Under the pieces are notes generated by a model, which worked only from the letters and a program-made list of their open reading frames with translations, was not told the origin of the DNA and did not search any database. Below are positions 37,212-48,975 of a DNA stretch of 62,000 nt, in pieces. Made by a program: the position numbers and the translations under genes. Numbering within the stretch: the stretch's first letter is position 1; every line of letters starts with the position of its first letter. The DNA comes from Apostichopus japonicus (Eukaryota; Echinodermata; Holothuroidea; Aspidochirotida; Stichopodidae), in contig NC_092568.1 in assembly GCF_037975245.1 (NCBI RefSeq), positions 8,195,001-8,257,000 on the forward strand, read 5' to 3'.

Positions 37212-37472
37212 CCAAGAAAATTTTTGGCTTTACAAACCCCCAGATGGCCGAAAACGGCACTTCCCGAGTATTCTAAGCAGCATGTACCTAGCCTGAAAAT
37301 ATGGATCTCATGTCTGCAATTTCAGGCCCCCCGTAGCTACGCCACTGATCACGCATGGGGCCCTTTCCCTCGAACGCGGTAAAAAAAAAAAAAAAAAAAA
37401 AAAAAAATCAGGATTTTCAAAAAGGGGGGGCCCGGGCCCCCCGGGCCCCCCCCTGGATCCGCCCCTGCTATA

Positions 37473-40400
37473 GGGCCATACAATAGTATAATGTTACTAC
37501 GTATATATGGCTATGCACGCCTCCAGTCACATAATGGTAAGACTGTGTAAACAGACTGTTCGTGGTAACCTGTGAACTGATTTATACGGTAAGGCTGCAT
37601 ATTTATATTTATTATTTCTATACTAACATTACTTTTAAACAGCAACACATGCGATGGTTTACTCCAACAATGTTTTGTAGAGATCTATGAAAATGTTGCA
37701 TAACTTGCCAGTGTGCAACTCTACACATTTCAAGCCTGACAGTGTAATGCCCCATTGACCGAACTACTCGTGAAAATATGCTTTTCATGATGGAAAAATT
37801 TCCTTTAAGCATTTGCCGAGGTATATTTGCATAAAATTTGCTAAAATTAGTCAACTGGAGACAGTTAACAGAATATTTTGCAACCAAAACTTTTCTTTCA
37901 AGAAAGTTACAGCAGTTATTATGGCACAGTGCGATATCATACTTGCTCTAGGCCTATCCAACCTGTTCTTTCATTGCTGTGCACTATAAGGCTAATGCTT
38001 CAGGAGGTCCCGGTTATTTATAGATTAGTTGGAAAGTCCATAGAAACTATATAAACCAACCCTTATTATTAAATTATTATTATTAGATGTCCGATTGTGT
38101 AATTATGGAGCGATCAGGTGTTGCTTGATTCTTTATGGTAAAGTATGGAAAAGATCTGTTCATCTTTTGTGGGACCATTCCAATAAATTTGAGACATGGG
38201 TCAATGGTCAACTTATGAGCTGCCCAAGAGTAAAAAGGTCAAGTTTTGTTTCATTGAAAGTGTGCAAGATTGCTTAATAGGCTATAAAATACAGTGTGTA
38301 CATGTAACAGTCAACAAATGCAGTTGATCAAAGCATTCTCGGGCAGGAATAGTGACAAATTTTAGCCAAATTTTACACTGAAAACAAATCAAAATAGAAG
38401 GGAATATCACCAAATGATGAATAATAAGGAAGAATGTTCATGAATTTCTTCCCTCCCTTTCATTAATTTGAAATTAAAGTGTAAGTGAAAAATGGAGATT
38501 TATGTCAGTGATTTTACAAATTTTTAGAGATGGCTTGGTTTTTCGATCAGCCCACCGGGTCCCATCACTGTAACCTGTGCTGAAATACACGCATTCACTT
38601 CAGTTTGGAGTTCGAGTCTAGTCGATATAATTGTCAACGTCGACAGACTACTCTCCTTGTTGAGTCTGTGCTTCAAAAAATGCTTTCAAAGTACATCTAC
38701 TTTCAGCAATTTCAACAAAGATACTACATGATCGTTTCTTTGAATTATTAAGGAAGTCACGTTCTGGAGATTTTCACATTTTCAAGCTAGATGAAAAAAA
38801 AGCAACTAATATTATTTGCAAAATAAAGTTGATCAAATCTATACAGAATACTTGCGAGACAGTACAAATGTATAAAATAAACTAAACTAAAATGAAATGT
38901 AGAATAAAATGATTATATGTCAACATGGAAAAAAAAAAGAGTAGAACTGAGCCTTGGGGTTTTAAGTTTTATAACATATACCATGCAGTCTACCTATAAT
39001 CTAAATAGATTGCTTTTTTTCAAGAAATTGACAAATCTGATTGTCTTTTATATTCAAATTAATTAACGGCATACTCCAATTAAAAATGAGAAAGTTTCAG
39101 TGCCGGTAATTATGTTTCAGTTTCTATATAGCTACTCTGGAATGTTCATTTAAGGCTAAATGTTAATTAACGTTAAACCATCATTTTCGTAAATCGTAAT
39201 AATGGAAACCAAAACATGATCTTTTGGCCTGAAAAATGACAGTGCACCCTTTAGATGATACTCTATTTGCATAAATTGTTCTTGTAAAATTTGTAATACA
39301 TTGTAAAAAGAGTTAATATCCTTAAATTTACTTACATTTTGCCTACTGACTGTTGTCTTGCATTTGAGGAACTGTTCTAATTGTCTGTGGTTTAGACTAC
39401 TAGTAAACTAGCCCAGCCACTTTAATAAATGAGCCTCAGGTGTTTAATTTAGGGTCGTTTCTCAAAAGTTAAAAAGCGATATAGAGATATGTACAACCCC
39501 CCACCCCCCCACCTGATAACAGCGTTGTTTATAACAGCAGTCTACAACATATCAACAATTAATTTGGTAACTTAAGTCACAAATCCTGTAATTTAACCAC
39601 CACGATAAATTCCTCTCCCTAAGTACAAGAAGTAGCAGGGTTTCTTCCCTGGAGATCATCTGTTTTGTCTAAAAGACAGGCAGGAAGAAGGTCTATACGG
39701 TATCTTACTGTCAAAAAGTACACCAAAACTTATTACCAACAAGACTAGTATGTGTATTAATAGGGCATTAGTTATGAGTCAGGACATTAAGTTCCTGCTT
39801 TCACACATACGTGGCAAGACAATAAAAACACATGCAATGCATATAAAAGCCATACAAAATTGTTCTTGCAAGTCACGGAGAACTTTTTCATCAAAACCTG
39901 TGGGCCGCAACAAAGCTACGATTGTACCATATTTATAATCAAGTGACAAGATTTCCAAAGTTTATGAAGTAAATATTTGGAATTTGAACTCAATTGCTGG
40001 TTACAAGAAATTCTTAATTTAAGACCAAAAATGAAAACAGGCAATGGAAGATGAAAAGTTAACTAGCAAACCAACTTGGTTAAATTGACTTGTTCATCAA
40101 ACTTAAAGAAGGTGGATTCAAAATCCAGGATAGAGATCTAAGCTTTGAGCAAAAACTTGGTTCAGATACTATAGTTCTCTAGATTCTCTATAGTTCTCAA
40201 AAATGAAGCAAGTTTACCTCTTGAAGTCACATATCAAAACTTGCTAGTAATTTTTGGGGAGATATAAATAAGCCATATACATATATACATATATATATAT
40301 AGTATAAAAGTATTTTAAAGTGGGACACAAATCCAACCATCATGTTAACTTTATGACAGGGACCACTGTGAAGAACCACTCCCAGCCAGAGGTAAGCAAA

Positions 40401-42680
40401 AAGTTGCCCCTTTTTTGTGGGGGGGGGGGGGGATATTGTAATTCAAAAGCTATCTGGCAGCTCCGCTATTTTGTAAAATCTGTGATGTCATAGTCACACT
40501 AGTTAACATGAAACCTTTTACTTTCTCTTTGTTTTGGTGTTGCTATTTTCAAAATAGAATGTTAAACAATGTTGACACTGAAAGAACCAATGATATTCAT
40601 AAGGTCATGTAAATTGCTTCAGATATGTTTAGACGCAGCATTCGCAAAACTTGTCTGCACTACATAAAATAAACATCGCAATAAATCCACACACAAAAAA
40701 AAAAACACATGAAAACAAAAATTGAAGCACATGTGGCTCTATGATATGATATTTAGACTTGATAAAGTCTTCAGCTTTGCTTGCGAAGTAGCATTAAATC
40801 TGAGATATCTCCCATAGATTTTTCTTGAAGTTGTTAATGGCAGTTATCTCTATCACATAGATATCCATGGTGGGGTTTGTGTTTCCTTTTAAAGCAGATA
40901 GCAGATAGTCTGATCTTCTTCCTGTTGTGCTGCTGTTTTATTTACAATCCTACGGTACACTTATTAAACATTGATGCCTCACATATCACAAGTCTTGACA
41001 ACAAGATAAGTAATTGCCTAATGAGTAAAATAATCTCAAGCACATAAAATTAGTGTGACTTTTGTAATTACAAACAATGGCTGCAGTGTTTGTAATGCAC
41101 CTAGCAGCAAAAATTTGCCACAAGGTCACTGCAAAACCACCATCTCTGTAGACAGATGTATTTCTATTAATAGAGAGAAATTTCTTGAGATGACACAAAG
41201 TTTCATACTTACTTCAGGTGTAGAAATGCAGGAGGTCGGGGGGGGGGGGTTGGTCAGTCTGTATGAGATAGGGGAAGGGGAGTGTATGGGATTTTAACCC
41301 ATTTACTACTGTCTGTAAAAGTGTATGAAATGCAGTTGCATTCCAGTTTAGCGGAACAACAAAACACCTATTGTCGGCAATGATACTACCGATTATGTTA
41401 AATTTGTTTGTGGTTCATTACACTACTGCTGTAAGAAAAGACAACCGATACCTTAGTAAACATCACCGGGCATACACCTAAAAGGTTTGCAAACGAAGGG
41501 AACCGTACAGTAAATGTGTGGGACACAAAAAAAAACTCTCCCCGTGCCCCTGGATTGAATGATGGTTTGAATCCCTCACCAGGAGCAATCGCACGGTTTG
41601 TGACCAGAAAGATCTCTTAGTTAGGGTGAGGGGTAGCTTAACATGTTTGGATGTTACACGGTTTGAAAGTGGATGATTCCCTTCGTACGGGAGTTGGGGA
41701 CCGTCCCCCCACCAAACAAGAATTGAATTGCATTCTGAGGCATATAACTTAAATTATAAATTATGTCTATAATTTATAGGTCAAACAGCAATTCTGTGCT
41801 AACATACATTGTTGAATAGTAAACCCCTCCATTGAATACTCAAAACTGGCCATGACCTGACCCTGCCCCCCCCCCCCACCCACACCCACTCCCTTTTGCT
41901 GACACCGTTATACGGCTATAGGTCAGGGTGAGGCACGTTTACAAACAGATGCATTATACAGAGCCTGTGATAGCTAGGAATCATGGTTGGCTGATATGGG
42001 AACGCACTTGTTTACACAAGTTTGTTATCTTCAACATGACCATAAATCAAAACCTGTCCTGAAGTATACACGGCAGGTTTCAATGATTATAACTTTGGGG
42101 TAAACTCAATATAAAAATATTAGTCATCCTTTAAAGTATAGCATAATTTTAAATTTGCTTTAGACTTTTTCCAAAAATAGCTAATTTGCTGAGCAATTAA
42201 TAATGCCATTTCAATCCAAAGCCTGTACTTCTTATATGGACATAATACCAGGGGTAGGTCTAGACTTTGTTTTAGAAACAATTAGCTGGTATATGGCCCT
42301 GGAGATGTTGAAGCTAGCTACCATATACAGCAGGCAGGTCTGGGACTCTTCCCCCAGGCACAAAAAAAATGCAGTACATTCTGAAGCATATTTTGGCTAG
42401 ATTTTATGTCTACAACTATAGAGGTACATGCAAGGTTGCGGTAACAACATCTTTATATTTTTCTTTATTTGTTGATTTGAAAGGGAGGGGATGGGGGGGA
42501 GGTGGTGTACACCCCCACAACCCCAGGACCTTTGCCTAGTTAATACAACCCAACATATAATACATCTTGATATAAGTCTTGTATTGCTAAGATCAATATG
42601 CATGTTTACCCTCCCCCCCCCGAAACCCACCCCCTCCCTGTCTTCAATCTCTTCACCATGAAGGTAAATCAAATCTGTTA
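37473..42680. other. Non-coding DNA, no gene recognised
   Basis: AT-rich DNA with poly-G/poly-C runs near 39498, 40418, 41238 and 41868. Two diverged related stretches share CATTCTGARGCATAT (about 41731 and 42379), each preceded by a CCCCC run. No exon recognised. Confidence 0.5.
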
Positions 42681-42756
42681 GGGAATTACAAGCAGTCCTG
42701 TTTTAATGAGGACATTTACTTTGGGGCAACCCAGTGAGTAGATCATACTTTATTTA
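42681..42756 (+). repeat. 76-bp direct duplication, copy A
   Basis: Starts GGGAATTACAAGCAGTCCTG and ends ACTTTATTTA. It is identical to 43138-43213 except for one A/G difference. It runs straight into unique sequence on its right. Confidence 0.95.
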
Positions 42757-43009
42757 AATCCCAAAGAGGGAAGTGCACGATAGTTACAGAATACAAAAGG
42801 TACAGACAGAAAACTCCAATGGATTGAAAATACAAAACCGCATTCTAATAAACACTTGTAATATAAGGTAAACAGTGCAACAAAATAATAAACTTGATGG
42901 TAATTGACGTAATGCTATAACAGAAATATTCAGATTCAAAGTAAAAAGACTGTGATGATGTCGCTAAGAATACATTTAAGTCTATAGTTTTAGAGGTATT
43001 GTACATGTA

Positions 43010-43137
<128 letters not shown>

Positions 43138-43205
43138 GGGAATTACAAGCAGTCCTGTTTTAATGAGGACATTTACTTTGGGGCAACCCAGTGAGTAGGT
43201 CATAC

Positions 43206-43213
<8 letters not shown>
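43138..43213 (+). repeat. 76-bp direct duplication, copy B, sandwiched between (TA)n blocks
   Basis: 75 of 76 bases match copy A. It is preceded by (TA)n (43013-43137) and followed by a second (TA)n (43212-43251). Confidence 0.95.
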
Positions 43214-43251
<38 letters not shown>

Positions 43252-43253
<2 letters not shown>

Positions 43254-46200
43254 AACTGAAAACTTGTACCATAAGGAATTGGTAAGAAATGAACATGAAT
43301 GGTAAAATCTTTTTGGAATAAAATACACTTGTTTCATATGAAAAAGCAGTCAACAAGCTCGGCAACTATCCTTAACAACACAAAAACGTAAGACAAGAAA
43401 GATAGATAAGTAAATAATAGCAAAAACATTCGATACAGAAGTTCACAAAGTTATGCTCACCTTGCCCAAAGACTTCGGAAGAAGAAAAAATGGTACAAAG
43501 CAAGATATGGTTCCAAACTTGGCCCCACTCGATCTGCGAGGAATGAAAAAAAACCGAAGGATCTACACTTGACTTCTGGAGTCCAAAGAATCTGAGAAGA
43601 TTATACTATCTGCTGTGAGTAAACAAAATGTCGACTTGAACTTTGAGCTCAGACAGTCTTAAGGAACTGGCAGTAGAAGAGACTTTAACATGTAGCATAT
43701 TAGATTGATGGGGTTAAGTTAAACTGAGTCAACAAACCCAAAGAACAACTCTACTTTAAGCCGAGACTTCACACAGACTGAACCAAGAGAATCTTGACTT
43801 GCTTGAATACAATCAAAGCGGATTACATCAGACAAACACGTTCTCCTGTCTAAAGTGGGTTAAAAAGCGGCTCACCCTGAACTTGAAGAGTATTGTGAAT
43901 TGTGCAAATATCAGAAAAGGCTGAAGGCTCTATTGATAAAACCATTATAGCAAAACGAAAAAAACACTTTTTTATTTCTATCGAATACTCTGTTATGACG
44001 ATAGAAGGCCAAGTTCAAAGGAACTTTACTAAACAATGGTATCTCAAAGTCTTTTCTTTTCTTGGTTTTTCTTACAGAAGGTATTTATCTACAAATGGAC
44101 AAAAGCTTTGATTCGCTTCAATTCTCAAACACTTTGAGAAAACTCCTTTTGCTGGCGATCCAGTCTGAAGCGTGAGGCCGACTGCATTCTTCAAGAAGCA
44201 ACAAACCGTACCCAATCAACAAAGAAATATTGTAACCTTGAAAAATATATATCAACTTATGTCATTTGTTCTGATAATTCTATTCATTTTAATAATTATT
44301 CCTTTATTTTGCCAAGGGTCCAAACCCTTAGATGTATTCAGCTTCTATGACCCGAGAAGGTGTAAGTTAAATGCAACTCCCCCCAAAAGAATTCTGACTG
44401 GTTTTTTTAACTTCTTTATGCTAAAACAGCCAAAGAAAAAAAGCAAAAGAAATAAAAAACCAAATGGATAGAATCAAGACGACTTCCTTCCTTTTCAAAC
44501 TTGTACAAAGTGACTCAGCAGTGTTTGAAGTGACTGTTAACAAATGTAGAAATTATTGAGTAGATACACAATATCATCAAGACTATATATATATACTATA
44601 TATATATATACGTGTAAAACACAGAATTGGAAAATGCACTTATAAGGACAAAAAATACACTTTCAGCCTCCCACGGTATTTGGAACCCAGCCCATTTTGT
44701 TCTTGATGGGCTACGGGTGCTGATGTCATGTCACATGTTCCAAAAACCAGTACAAAGTATGCCGCCCTCTATCGAACAGTGTAAGGTGTATGATGTATTT
44801 GCCGCGCCACATAGTTCAATCATATGTTTCAACCTTAAAGTCTTTTCCATCCCTTGGTCAAACTATAAGGAAGAGATACTGAAATAGAAACATTTATGAA
44901 GGGACTGCAGGGCAAAATCAATTGGTGAAATAGAAAGGGGGAAATGGGGAGGAAGAAGGGGGCATGGAGAAAAATAAAATGTATATTATGTGGTCATAAT
45001 GGCTAATTTTACACTAGAGATGTGGAGTGACACATATTTGTTGGTTGATGCTCCATCAAGACAACATTGCTTATACGGTTTTAAGCATGTTCAGAAATTT
45101 GTTTTGGTATGTGTCTTAAAAGGGTTAAAGTTTGTAGGTTATGTCCATGTGATCGCCATGGAATCGTATTACGTCTTAAACTCTGTGGTGTGCATTGCAG
45201 GTTGTAACTCTGTTTTTAATGCAAAATATTTTCACAGATAATTGGATGATCCTTTTCCAATATTTAAACTATATGGGATATTTTCATATACACTGTCACA
45301 GCACCTTTGATTTCTCCTTTAAGCTACCAAGTCCAAAATGTTGTGTCCAAAAATTTACTGTAAATGTCTATTTTGTTATATTCTTTGACGAGGTTTGTCG
45401 CAAATTAATCAATGCTAAATGCAGCCTTAATGAGTGGGGCAAACAAGCAATGTGGGTTAGGGAGGGGGAGGAGGGATTGGGGAGGGGGAGGGGAGGGATT
45501 GTGGAGGGTAGGAAATTTTTTACTTAAATGCAACTGTATAAAATGCACATCATGAGCAAATTTATGTGGCAGAGTGGCTGTAGTTTTGTGTCTCAACAGA
45601 GCTCACTAGGGGGAGAGATGGGGAGCAGGATGGAAGAGCCAAGCATCACAATGGGAGGGGGGTGAGGAGGGGGGACCTTAATATCCCTTGGTTAAGAGTT
45701 GACTATGGTACCACATAGATTTACAACAAAAATGAAAACACAAAATGAAGCTTTCAGCTTTGAGAAGTGAAATCGTCTTTCCATTACATACACACCAAAG
45801 GAAACATAAAAAAAAAATTGTGGGATTTTGCGCATGAAAACCAACACTTGCTGCATTCATGAATATATCCTTAGAACTTTAACAATCTGTTCGGCATCAG
45901 AAAACACCTGCTTGATTTTTTTTTTTTTAAACAAATCAAGAGGTGTCTGTTTTTTTGTTTTAATATTTTTTTGTTTTCTCTTCACGAAGTAAATAGTTAA
46001 GTGGGGAAAAAAAAGAGAGAGAAAAAAAAAGGGGGAGAACATCTTGCATGAAACGAATCTATTGATTTTTTTTTTCCTTTTGATTACGTGACGATTCTCA
46101 GAGCAGGACTTCTCCCTCCTGTTTGCTGTGCATTACGCGAGTAAATGAAAGTTACGAAGAGAGAGAAAGACCATCTGATGTCGTATTGATTAAAACAGCA

Positions 46201-48935
46201 GGAAAGGAAAAATCTCGGCAAGTGTGAATAAAATTAGAACCAGACAGCTGTTGTACATATATCTATATAAACTATAAAGTATTAAGTGTTACAGAGCTAG
46301 GGTAAGAACTATCTGAGGGTAATTTACTCTTCTGAATATACCTCTAGTTAAAACAGCCATTGTAAGCCAGATCAATTTTATGGTATTATTCACAGTCAAA
46401 TCATTTACATAGGCAATTTTTAATGTTTTTTTCTTTAATTTTTTTTTAATAAAGCTTATTAATTCATGAAATATGGAGTAGTTAATATAACTTGCAAGAT
46501 CTAACAACCTTTTTTCATTTATTGTTTGAAATTTTTATTTATTGTTTGTCTGTATTTCTCCTGTATAAGAAACAGGCGATTAGGTAAATTACTATCGATA
46601 CGATTTGGATTCAAGCTTCACAGTAATAAATACATAGAGTAAAATTCCCGGCCTATTTTGCTGATCAGGTAGAACGTTAAATTATGAATCAGCAGTGTTC
46701 ATGCATGTCCAAGTTAAAATGCATGACCTATCTCAAGTCAAGCACTATAATGAGAGAAGATATGTATAAATTTGGATTTGGTCAACAATTTGTGGGAAAG
46801 TTTAACAAATTATACCTACCAGATATTCCCTCAAAATCAAATTCACAATTCATCAAATCTAAGTAATAATTTGTAATAATTTTTTTTTTCTTCTTCACTA
46901 AAATGTGAGATTTAGTTTATAGCAAATAGTTTATGATATTAATTTTCAATTCCAATTTGTTGCTGGGAATTATGCATTTTCTTCCATTCTTGTAATATTA
47001 ATTATCATCATTAACAACAAAATCTAAAAACTTCTTTCAAGTCTTTCTACATAATAACAAAATACAACTTGATTGGTCAAGTTATAAAGAAAGGTACACT
47101 GCTTAGTGCTACAGACCTTAATGCATCAAAATCTTGTATCAAATTTACAATTTTTTTGCAGTATTATGAAAATGGTATAAGTTGTAACATGTTTAACTGT
47201 AAAGACATGCTTACAGAGGTATGTGTGTGCAGGATGGGGGCGGGGTGGGGGTGGTGTGGGAGGAGTGTGGATGAGAATAATGCTTCACATTTATCTATTA
47301 ATCTATTAAGCATTGTACGCCCTCTATGACCAGACCCTCCGGGTTAATAACCTTCCCTCTCATTTCTACCACCCAAGGTGCCTAGAACGTGTCTTTAAAT
47401 TACTCAGCAGTTTACCTGTTCGATATTTTCAAGAACTGTTTGTAATCAAGACTTCGTTTGGTGGTTTTTACTTAGAGTTTTTGGAATTCAGATCACCTTT
47501 TGCGAACAGGTAGCTAATGGCCTTCAAAACTGGGAAAAAAGAAACAAAACCAAAGAGGCAAAAACCAAAACACACCCAAAAACTCCCCAAATGGGAAAAG
47601 GGATTACCTTTATCTGGTAAAGTGTCAAAAAGATTACCACTTCACTCTAGGCACGGTAGAACAAGAGTGCTGAAGTTGTGAGGAGCCAGGTAAGCCAGGA
47701 GCAAAGTAAATAGTGCAAACGGAGCAAGAATGCACCTTTAAATATCGTAGACTGTGTTAACATGTCCTACCCCATCTTCAAAACTAACCGGGAAAGGATT
47801 ACTTCAGCATACAAAATGAACTTTGAATAGTTTTGAGGTCGTTATACAAAAAATACCAGCTCCTTCATTAGCGAACCAATTTTTCTTCAAAAAACTTTAG
47901 TCAGCATAAAGGCCTATCAATCAAAGTGGCTGAACTTGTTCGTCTAGTACACAACATTTTGTCAGATCTCGTCAGGAAGAAATAAACCATTGAATAGATT
48001 CATTTTTGCCTCTGGCAAAGAATCAATAACACAGGCTAACAATGTAAAACACAAATTACAACCAAAGGAACAGCTTCAAAATTTACAGATGTGATATGGC
48101 AATTCCATAATATCATATATCTCATAATAGAAGTGATATGGCATTCCTTAATATCATTATTGACGACGTGAAGCTGAAGAGAGAAGTTAGTACGTGATCA
48201 TCAACGTTGCCTTGAAGAAGCAACCGTTTACGTATTTGAAAGGCTAATTACAAAAAGATGAACATTATATCTGAGGGCAGATCCAGAGAGAAGGCCATGG
48301 GGGGCTGCATGCATGGCCGGAACCCCCTTCTGAAAGTTTGTTGTCAATAACATGAAATAGCTACAAATGTAAATTTTGACACACCCGATTAACGGTCAAT
48401 TTCTTTGCATGCTATTTTAGTAAATAATTTGAGCATCTGTTGATATTGCTGTCCACCACCCCATCTGCCCACCAGCATACACCTACCCCCCCACCCTCCC
48501 CCTCCCTCAAACACCTCCAACCTCCTGATTGTAAAAGCCCTGGAATCCATCAAGGTTTACATGGCAATATAACCTGCTGGGAAAATTAGTCTCATATAGT
48601 CATCATAGGAGCATCTCAATAAAAAACACATCAAAATTCAATATCTGAAGTCATTTTATCAATACATATATCTACTTCACAGCATTTTCCTCACACTTTC
48701 CTGTCTTTTGCCTTCTGCAGTTTATTCCCTACCCTCTTCCCTTAATCTTCTCTTTGTCCCTCTACAGTTTATCTCCTACCTCTCCTCTTCCCCCTTGTTG
48801 GTTTCCTTTCTTCTCTCCACCGTTTCTCAACTATTCCTCTTACATCTATCTCGTTTGTGTTCACCCTGCTCATTAAACCTATCTGTATTCTGTGCTTGTA
48901 TTTTGTCCCTTGTAGTTTCTGTTACTTGTCATTCA
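43252..48935. other. Non-coding DNA, no gene recognised
   Basis: AT-rich DNA with purine-rich G tracts at 45455-45510 and 45605-45675, a TA cluster at 44585-44612 and a long pyrimidine-rich stretch at about 48680-48930 leading into motif copy 3. Reading frames are short and match no family I recognise. Confidence 0.5.
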
Positions 48936-48975
48936 GCCTCTGAAGAAGATCCTGCTGGGATCGAAACGTCAGGCC
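48936..48975 (+). repeat. Dispersed 40-bp structured motif, copy 3 (best preserved)
   Basis: GCCT, CTGAAGA, A, GATCC-TGCTG-GGATC, GAAAC, GTC, AGGC: nested complementary arms GCCT/AGGC and GATCC/GGATC enclose bases like the hammerhead core CUGANGA...GAAA. The same frame is open through all three loci (SEEDPAGIETSG here). It may therefore instead be the coding tail of a decayed retroelement. Confidence 0.7.

Larger units (their letters stand above)
36015..37347. mobile_element. Non-autonomous hAT-like DNA element (inner, nested)
   Basis: Left end CAGTGGCGTAGCTAGG (36015-36030), right end TAGCTACGCCACTG (37334-37347). The 14 terminal bases are perfect inverted repeats. Flanking octamers are TACACGCA and ATCACGCA, identical over the last six, which fits a decayed 8-bp hAT target duplication. 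It lies inside the outer element, so it inserted later. It contains two direct copies of a ~100-bp segment (from 36086 and 37171) and the foldback element at 36592-36823. No transposase. Confidence 0.75.
35581..37467. mobile_element. Non-autonomous hAT-like DNA element (outer)
   Basis: Left end CAGTGGCGGATCCAGG (35581-35596). The right end is the inverted form CCTGGATCCGCCCCTG (37452-37467), with one mismatch in 16. CTATA lies directly outside both ends (35576-35580 and 37468-37472), a probable 5-bp target duplication. Termini starting CAG(T/G)GGCG are typical of hAT-superfamily elements, although those usually leave 8-bp duplications. The interior carries no transposase frame and has been invaded by at least one further element. 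The right end also carries a 27-nt poly-A and runs of G and C. Confidence 0.75.
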
